Position numbers and translations under genes: made by a program. Source: JAOUEA01 sp963734685 (GTDB taxonomy: Bacteria > Actinomycetota > UBA4738 > HRBIN12). Taken from it: a stretch of 64,000 bases of DNA. Each line of letters opens with the position of its first letter. Position 1 is the first letter of the stretch. The DNA lies in the NCBI GenBank assembly GCA_963734685.1, contig CAVTIC010000007.1:310001-374000 (forward strand). Direction: 5' to 3'. Below, piece after piece: positions 48,061-56,974 of the stretch. The notes beneath the pieces are model-generated. The model was not told the DNA's origin and searched no databases. It worked only from the letters and a program-made list of their open reading frames with translations.

Positions 48061-49353
48061 TCAGGCGCGTGGGAGGGCGAGCACCGTGCCGCGGTCATCG
48101 GCCGCGTAGACGGCGTCGCCGCTCAACGCGGGCGCCGAGCGGGAGGCGGCGCCGAGCATCCTCGTCTGCACCCGCTCGCACGACTCGTCGACGCTGCTCG
48201 CGCTCGCCGCGACGGAGCTCGAGGGAGCGGTGGGCGCGTCGGTGATGGCCGCCTCCTCAGGACGGCATCCGAGATCGACGATGGCGATGCTCCCGATCAC
48301 CGACGTCACCACCACGACGTCGCCGTCGGCCACGGGCGCGAGCAGCCCGGCGTTGGCGACCTCGAAGGAGTCGACGGCCTCGCAACGCAGGGAATCGCAC
48401 GACGCCGGGAACACCCACAGTCGTCCGCGCTCGTCGCCGACGAGCACCCGATCACCCGCAGGGACCGGCGCCTCTGTCGCCCCGGCGGTGAACGGGCGGC
48501 CGGAGCGGAATCGTCCCCGCCATGCCGGGAGGCATCGGTCGGTGCACGACAGCGGAAACGCCCACAGCTGGCCGCGCGCGATGGCGTAAGCGAACCCGTC
48601 GCCGATCGCCACCGAGGTTGTCGGACCGTTCGTCCGGCCGAACCACACCGGGCGGCAATCCTGCCCGCACACGGCCGGGAACGCCGTCACTTCGCCGCGC
48701 ATCGACGCCGAGCCCACCACGACGAGCCCATCGCCTGCGGCAGGAGGGCCGCCCCCTGCCCCCCCCGGCACCTCGGCGCTCCACGCCGGCGGGCAGGCGA
48801 GATCGTCGGTGGCACAGGCGGCGGGGAACGCGTAGAGGCGGTCGGATGTGACGTAGACGAAGTCGTCGTTGACGACCGGTTGCGAGACCGATCCCTCTCC
48901 CGCGACGCCGACCCACTCCGGGAGACAGCTCGTCTCGTCGCATCCTGCGGGGAATGCGTAGACCTGCCCGCGAGCCGATCCGACGAAGACGCGTCCGTCG
49001 CGCACGGAGGGCGCCGAGAGCGGTCCGTCGGGCACGCCGGCGTGCCATGACGATGTGCAGACGTCGTCGACCGTAGGACACACCGTCGGGAACACGGTGA
49101 GCTGCTCGCCGGTCACGTAGAGGGCGTCCTCGCCCTCGGCAAGGCCGGTCACCGAGCCGTCGACGCTTGCCGTCCAGCCCAGCGCCGGGGTGCCGCTGAC
49201 GAGGCCGCTGACCGTAGGTCGGTCCGCCGCCCGCAACACCCTGATCGCGCCCCCGACGACGATCAATCCCCCGGCAACGAGGAGGCAGCCCAGGGCGATA
49301 CGGACGATCGTTGGGCGATGGGGCGAGAGCGAGGCGTGGAGGCGACGGAACAC
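48061..49353 (-). CDS. membrane-anchored PQQ-like beta-propeller with Cys pairs
   Basis: A 430-residue protein with one N-terminal transmembrane helix (about residues 19-42). The outside part is a propeller of about seven blades; each blade ends in a pattern such as V-Y-A-F-P-A-G-C-D-E-T-S-C-L-P-E-W, so paired cysteines recur in V-Y-A-F-P, L-Y-A-F-P, V-T-A-F-P and L-W-A-F-P. These would form one disulfide per blade. No PQQ enzyme residues are seen, so it is probably a binding scaffold. GTG start; weak ribosome site. Confidence 0.65.
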   Translation of the reverse strand: MFRRLHASLSPHRPTIVRIALGCLLVAGGLIVVGGAIRVLRAADRPTVSGLVSGTPALGWTASVDGSVTGLAEGEDALYVTGEQLTVFPTVCPTVDDVCTSSWHAGVPDGPLSAPSVRDGRVFVGSARGQVYAFPAGCDETSCLPEWVGVAGEGSVSQPVVNDDFVYVTSDRLYAFPAACATDDLACPPAWSAEVPGGAGGGPPAAGDGLVVVGSASMRGEVTAFPAVCGQDCRPVWFGRTNGPTTSVAIGDGFAYAIARGQLWAFPLSCTDRCLPAWRGRFRSGRPFTAGATEAPVPAGDRVLVGDERGRLWVFPASCDSLRCEAVDSFEVANAGLLAPVADGDVVVVTSVIGSIAIVDLGCRPEEAAITDAPTAPSSSVAASASSVDESCERVQTRMLGAASRSAPALSGDAVYAADDRGTVLALPRA

Positions 49354-49405
49354 GACCCCACATCGTGGCGCAGCCGAGGGTCTGTTGTCTCGCCGGTCCG
49401 GCGAC

Positions 49406-50101
49406 CTAGTTGTCCCCGTCGCGAGCCCGGCTGTCGCGGAGCCACTGTGTGGCGGCCGCGATCCCGACGGCGCAGGCGGCGCCGAGCAGGGAGCCCGCCA
49501 CCACGTCTGAAAGCCAGTGATGGTCGACCACGGTGCGTGAGAGCGCCATCAGCACGATCCAGGTCAACGCGAGCGCGTAGCCGAGGCGTCGGTGGCGCCA
49601 CGGGCTGGTCGCGATCAGCACGAGCCCGATGGCGACCTGGGCCGCGGTCTTCGCGTGGGCGCTGGGGAACGAGGTGAACGCGTCGTCGGGGTCGGTCGGG
49701 GTCGGTCGAGCACGCGCGAGTCCGGGCTTCAGCGCGAAGGTCAGCAGATCTGCGACGAGCCAGGCCAGGAGCCATGCCGCGAGGTCCCAGCGCCGACGCC
49801 GGTACCCGAGCCACGCGGCCACCGCGATCCGGACCGGCACCATCGCGGCACCTGACCCGAGGACCTCGAGGAGTTCGCCGAGGCGCCGGGTCCAGTCCGG
49901 CCAGGCGAGCACGCGTCGTCGCCACGCGTCGTCGAGCCCCTGCAGGAACGGTGGTGACGCGACGTCCGAGGCCACGACGACCATGAGCAGGACGACCCCG
50001 GCGAGCATCGCGGCCGAGACGGCCAGGGCGAGGCGTGGTACCCGGACCAGGTCGCCATCGAGCCGTGGCCTGGTGGGGATCCGCGAAATGGCGCGTTCCA
50101 C
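49406..50101 (-). CDS. PAP2 family membrane phosphatase (second)
   Basis: A 231-residue membrane protein with the three PAP2 motifs: K-P-G-L-A-R-A-R-P near residue 125, S-F-P-S-A-H-A-K near residue 145, and S-R-T-V-V-D-H-H-W-L-S-D near residue 185. Likely hydrolyses a lipid phosphate. The GTG at 50101 is supported by TATCGT ending 6 nt upstream, a leaderless -10. Divergent from rmuC. Confidence 0.82.
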   Translation of the reverse strand: MERAISRIPTRPRLDGDLVRVPRLALAVSAAMLAGVVLLMVVVASDVASPPFLQGLDDAWRRRVLAWPDWTRRLGELLEVLGSGAAMVPVRIAVAAWLGYRRRRWDLAAWLLAWLVADLLTFALKPGLARARPTPTDPDDAFTSFPSAHAKTAAQVAIGLVLIATSPWRHRRLGYALALTWIVLMALSRTVVDHHWLSDVVAGSLLGAACAVGIAAATQWLRDSRARDGDN

Positions 50102-50107
50102 GCGGCG

Positions 50108-50113
50108 ACGATA
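50108..50113 (-). promoter_or_regulatory. -10 element TATCGT before the PAP2 gene
   Basis: On the minus strand TATCGT is followed by 6 nt and then the GTG at 50101. It supports the chosen start as leaderless. Confidence 0.3.
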
Positions 50114-50179
50114 GCCGCGATCCGAGTGTCGGAGGCGGTCGCTACGGTTCGTCCCACATCCCCAACCGAGGAGGAACCC

Positions 50180-51232
50180 GTGAGCGAGCAGATCGGGATC
50201 GTGCTCCTGGCCCTGGCGTGCGGTCTGGCGGTCGGACTCGTCGTGTCGGCCACGCGACGGCTCGGTGAAGCACCAGATGTGGGCCAGGGTGCGTCGGACG
50301 ACGCGGCGGTGATGGCGCGCCTGGAGGCGCGGCTCGAGGTCCAGGCCGCCGAGCTCCGCCGGCTCGCCGACAGCGCCTCGGCGCGCGACCTGGCGGGTGA
50401 GCAGGTGCGGTCCGGCGTCGAGGGCGCGCGTCGGGCGCTGCTGGAGCTCTCGGCCCGCGAAGATGAGCGTCGCGGTGTCGACGCCGAGCACCGCGAGGTG
50501 GTGCGCAGGTTGTCGACGGTGCTCGCGGGGGGAGCCTCGAAGGGTCGGGCGGGCGAGCACGTGTTGCGCGACCATCTCTCGGCCCTTCCGCCCGCGATGC
50601 TCGTCACCGACTTCCGGGTGGGTGGCAAGGTCGTGGAGTTCGGGCTGCTCCTGCCCGACGGCAGACGGCTCCCGATCGATTCGAAGTGGACGGCGCTTGC
50701 CGAGCTCGAGGCGCTCGAGGCTGCCGTCGATCGTGTCGATCGCGATGCGTGTGCCCGTGCCGTCGAGAAGGCCGTGACGCTGCGGGCGAAGGAGGTCGCC
50801 CAGTACCTCGACCCGGCGGTCACGGCCCCCGTCGCGGTGGCGGCGGTGCCCGACGCCGCCTATGAGGTCCTGCGGCGCGCGCACGCAGACGCCTATGCGA
50901 GCGGTGTCGTGATCGTGCCGTATTCCTCGGCGCTTCCGATCGTGTTGTTCCTCTACGCCCTGGTGCAGCGCTTCGGCGACGCCGCCGACGTGCAGTCGAG
51001 CCTGGCCGAGATCGGAACCGTGCTGGACTCGCTCGAGACGGTGGTCGAGAACCGATTCGCACGTGCCGGCACCATGATCGTGAACGGCGCTGACGAGTTC
51101 CGGTCACAGCTCGGGAAGGCTCGGGGCTCGATCGCTCGCGCGCGGTCGGTGTCCGAGGCTGCACGCACCGATCCGATCGGCGCTCGTCACGCGGATGACG
51201 ACGGGCTGGGCCCGCTGACGGTCGTGCGCTGA
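50180..51232 (+). CDS. rmuC: DNA recombination protein RmuC
   Basis: A 350-residue RmuC. An N-terminal membrane helix (residues 4-22), a coiled-coil region (about 40-120), then the RmuC endonuclease-like domain with G-R-A-G-E-H-V-L-R, P-I-D-S-K-W-T-A-L (PD-(D/E)XK-type Asp/Lys) and Y-V/I-V-P-Y-S-S-A-L-P. RmuC limits DNA rearrangement at inverted repeats. The GTG at 50180 is chosen for the ribosome site GAGGAGGAA; the upstream ATG at 50126 has none. Confidence 0.85.
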   Translation: MSEQIGIVLLALACGLAVGLVVSATRRLGEAPDVGQGASDDAAVMARLEARLEVQAAELRRLADSASARDLAGEQVRSGVEGARRALLELSAREDERRGVDAEHREVVRRLSTVLAGGASKGRAGEHVLRDHLSALPPAMLVTDFRVGGKVVEFGLLLPDGRRLPIDSKWTALAELEALEAAVDRVDRDACARAVEKAVTLRAKEVAQYLDPAVTAPVAVAAVPDAAYEVLRRAHADAYASGVVIVPYSSALPIVLFLYALVQRFGDAADVQSSLAEIGTVLDSLETVVENRFARAGTMIVNGADEFRSQLGKARGSIARARSVSEAARTDPIGARHADDDGLGPLTVVR

Positions 51233-51265
51233 CATCGACCGCGCGGCCTGTGCGAAGCTCCCCTC

Positions 51266-51604
51266 GTGGACTTCCAGGAGACGCTCGCACGACTCGGGTT
51301 CCGCCCGAGCGAGGAGCGAACCTTCGGCGTTCGTGGAACCGGCCGCTACGAGTCCCGGCCGAACCGGTTCATGACGTACAGCGTGCAGACCTTCAGCGAC
51401 GGGTCGGCCATGTTCAGCTGGGAGTTCGCCCTCGGCGACTACCTGGCGGGGCGCGGCATCCAGATGGGCTCCGACGAGGCGTTGAACCAGTTCGTCTACC
51501 CTCGTGAGGACCTGCGAGGCGACCAGGACGGCGCCTGGCTCGTGTCGGCCGTGGAGCGCACCGAGGCCATGCTTTCCACGATCCGCCTGGACCGGCCGGG
51601 ATGA
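51266..51604 (+). CDS. conserved hypothetical protein
   Basis: A 112-residue soluble protein, start GTG. Aromatic-rich with Y-S-V-Q-T-F-S-D-G-S-A-M-F-S-W-E-F-A-L-G-D-Y near the middle. No signal peptide, membrane segment, Cys pair or catalytic motif that I recognise. Its stop overlaps the ATG of the GH114-like gene, which suggests co-expression. Unknown function. Confidence 0.5.
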   Translation: MDFQETLARLGFRPSEERTFGVRGTGRYESRPNRFMTYSVQTFSDGSAMFSWEFALGDYLAGRGIQMGSDEALNQFVYPREDLRGDQDGAWLVSAVERTEAMLSTIRLDRPG

Positions 51605-52458
51605 TGAAGGGACGATCCGTGAGCCCCATATCGAAGGCGTGGCGCCGTCTCGCGACGGTCCTCGTCTCTGCCACGCTCGTCGCGGCGATCCCGAGCGTCG
51701 CCCTCTCCTCCCCGCCGGCGCCCGAGCTGCCCGACCCGGCGCCGTGTCCCGGCTGTTGGGTGCCGGCGATCGAGACGAGCTGGCAATGGCAGCTCCAGGA
51801 CCCGATCGACACCTCCCTCGACGTGGACATGTACGACGTCGACCTGTTCGAGGTACCGAGGGGCGTCGTCGCGGAGCTGCATGGCGCCGGGAGCGCGGTC
51901 GTCTGCTACATGAGCGCTGGTTCTTGGGAGCGCTGGCGGCCCGACGCCCGGCGCTTCCCCGATCGGGTGCTCGGGCGCTCGAACGGCTGGCCGGGGGAAC
52001 GCTGGCTGGACGTCCGCAGCCTCGGCGTGCTCCGACCCATCATGGAGCGACGCCTCGACATGTGTGCCCGCAAGGGGTTCGACGCGGTGGAGTTCGACAA
52101 CGTCGACGGGTACGCGAACCGCACGGGCTTCCCGCTGACCGGGGCCGACCAACGTCGGTACAACGTGTTCCTCGCAAATGCGGCTCACCGTCGTGGTCTG
52201 TCGGCGCTGCTCAAGAACGATCTCGGCCAGATCCGCGCTCTGCTGCCGTACTTCGACGCTGCGCTGAACGAGCAGTGCCACCAGTACGACGAGTGCGGCC
52301 GCCTCGACGCGTTCGTCGATGCGGGCAAGGCGGTCTTCGGGGTCGAGTACAAGCTCGAGACGGCGGAGTTCTGTCCTCAGGCGAACGCCCACGACTTCAA
52401 CTTCCTGAAGAAGCGTCTCGCCCTAGGGCCCTGGCGGGTTCCCTGTCGCGGCGTCTGA
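51601..52458 (+). CDS. secreted GH114-like (endo-alpha-1,4-polygalactosaminidase fold) protein
   Basis: A 285-residue secreted protein. Signal peptide to about residue 36. W-Q-W-Q-L-Q-D-P-I-D near residue 62, V-V-C-Y-M-S-A-G-S-W near residue 103, W-L-D-V-R-S near 140, and G-F-D-A-V-E-F-D-N-V-D-G-Y with the catalytic acids near 165 match the GH114 TIM barrel (TM1410-like). It would cleave a galactosamine-containing polymer or act on a cell-surface polysaccharide. Start ATG 51601 overlaps the previous stop; GTG 51619 is an alternative with AAGGGA upstream. Confidence 0.75.
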   Translation: MMKGRSVSPISKAWRRLATVLVSATLVAAIPSVALSSPPAPELPDPAPCPGCWVPAIETSWQWQLQDPIDTSLDVDMYDVDLFEVPRGVVAELHGAGSAVVCYMSAGSWERWRPDARRFPDRVLGRSNGWPGERWLDVRSLGVLRPIMERRLDMCARKGFDAVEFDNVDGYANRTGFPLTGADQRRYNVFLANAAHRRGLSALLKNDLGQIRALLPYFDAALNEQCHQYDECGRLDAFVDAGKAVFGVEYKLETAEFCPQANAHDFNFLKKRLALGPWRVPCRGV

Positions 52459-52548
52459 GTCGACCTCCTCATATCGCCCCCGGGCCCGCGACGACGTCCT
52501 TCCGTCGCCGGGATCGCGCGCAGCCGAGTGGTCATCGATTCCCACAGT

Positions 52549-52564
52549 GTGCATACTTATGCAC
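52549..52564. promoter_or_regulatory. ARG box palindrome overlapping the argC start
   Basis: GTGCATA (52549-52555) and TATGCAC (52558-52564) are exact reverse complements around CT and abut the argC ATG at 52566. CATACT (52552-52557) sits 8 nt before that ATG and can serve as the -10, so ArgR bound here would cover the promoter and start of a leaderless mRNA. ArgR itself is encoded in this operon. Confidence 0.65.
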
Positions 52565-52565
52565 C

Positions 52566-53621
52566 ATGTCCCCGAAGGCCGTTCGTGTCGCCGTGCTCGG
52601 CGCCTCAGGCTATGCCGGAGGTGAGTCGGTTCGGCTGCTCGCCGCGCATCCGCACGCTGAGGTGACCTTCCTCGGAGCGAAGGACTCGGCGGGGCTGTCC
52701 CTCGCCGAGGTGCATCCGCACCTCGCCTCGTTGCCGATCGGCACCTCGGAGCTCCAACCGATCGACGCCGTGACCGTGGCCGCGGCGGCCGACGTCGCGT
52801 TCTGCTCGTTGCCCAACGGCACCAGCTCGGGGCTCGTGCCGTCCCTGCTCGACGCCGGGATGCGGGTGGTCGACCTCGCGGGCGACTTCCGGCTTCCGGC
52901 CTCCGCCTACCCGGAGTGGTACGGCTTCGAGCACCCGGCGCCAGACCTGCTCGACAAGGCGGTGTACGGGCTGCCGGAGCTCTTCGCCGACCTCGTCGAC
53001 GGCGCCTCGCTCGTCGCGAACCCGGGGTGCTTCGCGACGGCGGCGATCCTCAGCCTCGCACCCTTGCTCGGCGAGGGTCTGGTGGAGCCCGGACCGATCC
53101 GGGTCGACGGCAAGACCGGTCTGTCGGGGGCGGGGAAGAGCGCGAACGGGGCCACGAGCTTCACGGCGACCGAGGAGAGCCTGCGCCCCTATCGCGTGCC
53201 TGGCCACCAGCACACTCCCGAGATGGAGCGAGGGCTGGAGCTGGCGACCGGCGTCGCGCCACCGGTCCTCTTCGTGCCCCACCTCGTGCCCGCCGTGCGC
53301 GGGGTGCTGACGACGAGCTACGCGACGCTGACCGAAGGCGTCACGACCGAGTCGCTCACCGAGTCGCTCACGGTCGCCTACGCCGAACGGCCGTTCGTGA
53401 GGGTGATGGCACCAGGGGGCATGGTCGACTCGAAACGCACGCGGGGCACCAACGTGATCGAACTGCAGGCGGTCGTGGACGCCCGCTCGGGCACCGCGGT
53501 CGTGGTCGGCGCCATCGACAACCTCATCAAGGGCGCCGCCGGCCAAGCGATCCAGAACCTGAACCTTTCCCTCGGCCTCGACGAGGCGGCCGGGCTCCCG
53601 ACCCTCGCGGTGTACCCGTGA
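52566..53621 (+). CDS. argC: N-acetyl-gamma-glutamyl-phosphate reductase
   Basis: A 351-residue ArgC. V-A-V-L-G-A-S-G-Y-A-G-G-E near residue 8 binds NADP; A-N-P-G-C-F-A-T near residue 155 carries the catalytic Cys; G-K-T-G-L-S-G-A-G-K and P-Y-R-V-P-G-H-Q-H (catalytic His) follow. It reduces N-acetylglutamyl phosphate in arginine synthesis. No ribosome site precedes the ATG and the ARG box lies directly upstream, consistent with a leaderless start of the arg operon. Confidence 0.93.
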   Translation: MSPKAVRVAVLGASGYAGGESVRLLAAHPHAEVTFLGAKDSAGLSLAEVHPHLASLPIGTSELQPIDAVTVAAAADVAFCSLPNGTSSGLVPSLLDAGMRVVDLAGDFRLPASAYPEWYGFEHPAPDLLDKAVYGLPELFADLVDGASLVANPGCFATAAILSLAPLLGEGLVEPGPIRVDGKTGLSGAGKSANGATSFTATEESLRPYRVPGHQHTPEMERGLELATGVAPPVLFVPHLVPAVRGVLTTSYATLTEGVTTESLTESLTVAYAERPFVRVMAPGGMVDSKRTRGTNVIELQAVVDARSGTAVVVGAIDNLIKGAAGQAIQNLNLSLGLDEAAGLPTLAVYP

Positions 53622-53652
53622 CCGCGGGCGGCCTGTCGGCGGAGGCGTCCCC

Positions 53653-54855
53653 GTGAGCGTCACGTACCCGTCCGGGTTCCGCGCTTCGGGGGTCACCGCA
53701 GGTTTCAAGCCGAGCGGCCTGCCCGACCTCGGGCTGCTGGTGGGGGATCCGGGCACCACCGCGGCCGCGATGTTCACGACGAACCGCGTGGCGGCCGCGC
53801 CCGTGGTGGTCGGACGCGAGCGCGTCGCGCGCGGCCGCGTGCGTGCGGTGCTCGTGAACAGCGGGCAGGCCAACGCCGCGACCGGCGATCGGGGCGTCGC
53901 CGACGCGCTCGCGTCGAGCGCCGAGGCCGCGCGCGCGCTCGAGGCCGATCCCGACGAGTTGATGCCCTGTTCCACCGGCGTGATCGGCGAGCCCCTGCAC
54001 ACGATCCTGCTGCACGATGCGATGCCCGACCTCGTGGCCGCGCTGTCGACTGAGGGCGGGGAGGGGTTCGCCCGCGCGATCATGACGACCGACACGGTGC
54101 CCAAGCTGTCCGTGGCAGATGCCGGGCCGCACCGGGTCGGCGGCTGCGCGAAAGGCGTCGGCATGATCGCGCCGAACCTCGCAACGATGCTCGCGTTCGT
54201 CACCACCGACGCGGCCGTCGGCGCCGACGACCTGCAGCGGATCGCGGCCGCTCGGTTGGCGCCGCGGTTCAACGCCCTCACGGTCGACGGCTGCACGTCG
54301 ACGAACGACACCGTCCTGCTGCTGGCGAGCGGCGCCGCCTCGCCCGACGGAGCCCCGGTCTCGGCCGGGTCGCCCGCCTGGGACGAGCTCGCCGCCGCGG
54401 TCGACTCGGTGGGCGAGGCTCTCGTCGCCCAGTTGGTCGTCGACGGGGAAGGCGTGACCCACGTGCTCCTCATCGACGTGGAGGGGGCCGCATCCGATGA
54501 CGATGCCCGCCTGCTCGCCAAAGCCGTGGCCGACTCGCCGCTCGTGAAGACCGCGGCGTTCGGCGGTGACCCGAACCCCGGACGGTTCCTGCAGGCGGTG
54601 GGGGCCTGCGGCGTCGGGGTCGACCCCGAGGCGATCGACGTCGTGATCGGCGGCGTGCCTGTGGCCGTCGGCGGCGTGATCCCGCCGGCGTACTTCGAAC
54701 CCGCGTCGGCGCTGGCAGAGGAGGCCAGGGCCCGCATGAAGGACGCCGAGATCGCCGTGCGGATCCGCGTGGGTCACGGCCCGGGCGCAGCCCGCGCCTA
54801 CGGCTGCGACCTGTCCTACGGCTACGTGCGCATCAACGGGGAGTACACGACGTGA
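53653..54855 (+). CDS. argJ: bifunctional ornithine acetyltransferase/N-acetylglutamate synthase
   Basis: A 400-residue ArgJ. It recycles the acetyl group from N-acetylornithine to glutamate. P-N-L-A-T-M-L-A-F near residue 175 is the self-cleavage site, where the Thr becomes the nucleophile; N-S-G-Q-A-N-A-A-T-G and C-S-T-G-V-I-G are oxyanion and substrate motifs; N-G-E-Y-T-T ends it. The GTG start has GGCGGAGG upstream. Its stop overlaps argB (GTGA). Confidence 0.93.
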   Translation: MSVTYPSGFRASGVTAGFKPSGLPDLGLLVGDPGTTAAAMFTTNRVAAAPVVVGRERVARGRVRAVLVNSGQANAATGDRGVADALASSAEAARALEADPDELMPCSTGVIGEPLHTILLHDAMPDLVAALSTEGGEGFARAIMTTDTVPKLSVADAGPHRVGGCAKGVGMIAPNLATMLAFVTTDAAVGADDLQRIAAARLAPRFNALTVDGCTSTNDTVLLLASGAASPDGAPVSAGSPAWDELAAAVDSVGEALVAQLVVDGEGVTHVLLIDVEGAASDDDARLLAKAVADSPLVKTAAFGGDPNPGRFLQAVGACGVGVDPEAIDVVIGGVPVAVGGVIPPAYFEPASALAEEARARMKDAEIAVRIRVGHGPGAARAYGCDLSYGYVRINGEYTT

Positions 54856-55790
54856 CGATCGAGCCATCAGCTCCCGCGCCGTCGTTCGAGCTCCCTCCCC
54901 AGATCCGGCAGCGCACGGTCGCCAAGGCACGCACCCTGCTGGAGGCGCTGCCGTTCATGCGCGAGCACCACGGGAAGGTGATCGTCGTGAAGTACGGGGG
55001 GGCCGCGATGGGCTCGGCGGTCCTTGCCTCCTCGTTCGCCCAGGACGTCGCGCTGCTGCAGAGCGCCGGCATCACGCCCGTGGTCGTGCACGGAGGCGGA
55101 CCCCAAGTGACGAAGGTCTCCGAACGTCTCGGCATCGAGACGACGTTCGTCGACGGGCTGCGAGTCACCGACGCCGAGACGCTCGACGTGGCGACGATGG
55201 TGCTCGCCGGCAAGCTCAACACCGACGTCGTCGCGGCCCTGGTCACGGGCGGCGTGCCGGCGGTGGGCCTCTCGGGCGTCGACGGCGGTCTGCTGCTCGC
55301 CCGCAGACAGACGGGGCCCGATCTCGGATTCGTCGGCGAGGTCGTGCACGTGAACGCCGAGGTGCTCCGCACCCTCACCGCCCAACGTTTCGTGCCGGTC
55401 GTCGCGAGCATCGCGGTCGATGAGACGAGCGGGCAGGCGTACAACGTGAACGCCGATGTGGTCGCGAGCGAGCTCGCGATCGCGCTCGGCGCCGAGAAGC
55501 TCGTGTTCATCAACGACGTGCCCGGCCTGATCGGCCCGACCGGCGACCTGCTGAGCGAGCTCTCTGCCGAGCAGTGCCTCGACCTGCTCGCACGGCCGGG
55601 GGTGGTGGGAGGTGGCATGATCCCGAAGCTGGAGAGCGCGGTCGCGGCACTGAAGGCCGGCGTCGGCCGGGTCCACCTCGTCGACGGGCGCGTCGAGCAC
55701 TCCCTCGTGCTGGAACTCTTCACCCCCGAGGGCGTCGGCACGATGGTCACCCCCGACGCGTTGCCGCCCGTGGAGGAGGTGGCGCCGTGA
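54852..55790 (+). CDS. argB: acetylglutamate kinase
   Basis: A 312-residue amino-acid kinase. V-K-Y-G-G-A-A-M near residue 47 and V-V-V-H-G-G-G-P-Q bind ATP/substrate; N-V-N-A-D-V-V-A-S-E-L and I-N-D-V-P-G-L (arginine-sensitive N-terminal/C-terminal elements) and G-G-M-I-P-K-L complete it. Phosphorylates N-acetylglutamate, usually feedback-inhibited by arginine. The GTG start overlaps argJ and its stop overlaps argD. Confidence 0.94.
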   Translation: MTIEPSAPAPSFELPPQIRQRTVAKARTLLEALPFMREHHGKVIVVKYGGAAMGSAVLASSFAQDVALLQSAGITPVVVHGGGPQVTKVSERLGIETTFVDGLRVTDAETLDVATMVLAGKLNTDVVAALVTGGVPAVGLSGVDGGLLLARRQTGPDLGFVGEVVHVNAEVLRTLTAQRFVPVVASIAVDETSGQAYNVNADVVASELAIALGAEKLVFINDVPGLIGPTGDLLSELSAEQCLDLLARPGVVGGGMIPKLESAVAALKAGVGRVHLVDGRVEHSLVLELFTPEGVGTMVTPDALPPVEEVAP

Positions 55791-56974
55791 ACGAGCCGTC
55801 GGTGATGCCCACCTACGCCCGGCACCCGCTGACGCTCGTACGCGGTGCCGGCACCAGGGTGTGGGACGACCGAGGGCGGGAGTTCCTCGACTTCGCCGGG
55901 GCGCTCGGCGTGACCGCGATCGGTCATTCGCACCCTGCGTGGGTCGCCGCCGTGCGCGGCCAGCTCGACACCCTCGACATGGTCAGCAATCTCTACGCGA
56001 CCGAGCCCCAGGCGGCGCTCGCCGGGCGGCTCGCCGCGCTGATGCCCGTGCCCGACGCGCGCGTCTTCTTCTGCAACTCCGGAGCCGAGGCGAACGAAGC
56101 CGCGATCAAGCTCGTGCGGAAGCACGGCCTCGCGAACGGGAAGCCGGCGATCGTCGCGCTCGACGGCTCCTTCCACGGACGCACCGTGGCGGCGCTCGCC
56201 GCGACCGGACAGCGCGCGAAGCGGGCGGCCTTCGAGCCGCTCGTGGACTGGTTCCGGTTCGTACCGCCCGACGACCTCGCTGCGCTCGACGCAGCGATGA
56301 CCGACGAGATCGGTGCCGTGTTGCTCGAGCCCGTGATGGGGGAGGGCGGCGTGCGTCCGCTCGACGATTCCTACCAGCGCGGCGTGCGCAGACTCTGCGA
56401 CCAGCGCGGGGCGCTGCTCGTGGCCGACGAGGTGCAGTCGGGTATCGGACGGTGCGGCGACTGGGCAGCCCTGCAGCACGCCGGGGTCGAGGCCGACGTG
56501 CTCACGCTCGCGAAGGCGCTCGGCGGCGGATTGCCCATCGGGGCGATGCTTGCGCGCGCAAGCATCTCGTTCGAGCCCGGCGATCACGCGTCGACGTTCG
56601 GCGGCGGCCCGGTGGTGTGCGCGGGCGCGCTCGCGGTGCTCGACACGATCGAACGGGACGACCTGCTCGAGCGGGCCCGTGCGATCGGCGACGCGGTGCC
56701 CGCGGCGGTCGCCGCCGCGGCGCCGGAGGGCTCTGTCGTCGACGCTCGCGGTCGTGGGTGCCTGTGGGGATTCCAGCTCGCGCGTCCGGTCGCGAACGAC
56801 GTCGTGCTCGCGATGATCGCCGAAGGCGTGCTTGCGAGCCCCGCCGGGCCCGACGTCGTGCGGATGTCGCCGCCGCTCACGTCGAGCGACGACGACGTCG
56901 TCGCGGCCGCGTCCGCGTTCGGGGCCGCGGTCGTGCAGGTCCTCGAGGCTGCCGAGGAGGAGGTCTCGTCGTGA
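55787..56974 (+). CDS. argD: acetylornithine aminotransferase
   Basis: A 395-residue class III PLP enzyme. G-H-S-H-P-A-W, C-N-S-G-A-E-A-N-E-A-A-I-K, F-H-G-R-T, A-D-E-V-Q-S-G-I-G-R and L-A-K-A-L-G-G-G-L-P (Schiff-base Lys) are all present. It makes N-acetylornithine from the semialdehyde. Start GTG overlaps argB and its stop overlaps argR. In many actinobacteria argF would lie here between argD and argR; it does not. Confidence 0.93.
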   Translation: MNEPSVMPTYARHPLTLVRGAGTRVWDDRGREFLDFAGALGVTAIGHSHPAWVAAVRGQLDTLDMVSNLYATEPQAALAGRLAALMPVPDARVFFCNSGAEANEAAIKLVRKHGLANGKPAIVALDGSFHGRTVAALAATGQRAKRAAFEPLVDWFRFVPPDDLAALDAAMTDEIGAVLLEPVMGEGGVRPLDDSYQRGVRRLCDQRGALLVADEVQSGIGRCGDWAALQHAGVEADVLTLAKALGGGLPIGAMLARASISFEPGDHASTFGGGPVVCAGALAVLDTIERDDLLERARAIGDAVPAAVAAAAPEGSVVDARGRGCLWGFQLARPVANDVVLAMIAEGVLASPAGPDVVRMSPPLTSSDDDVVAAASAFGAAVVQVLEAAEEEVSS

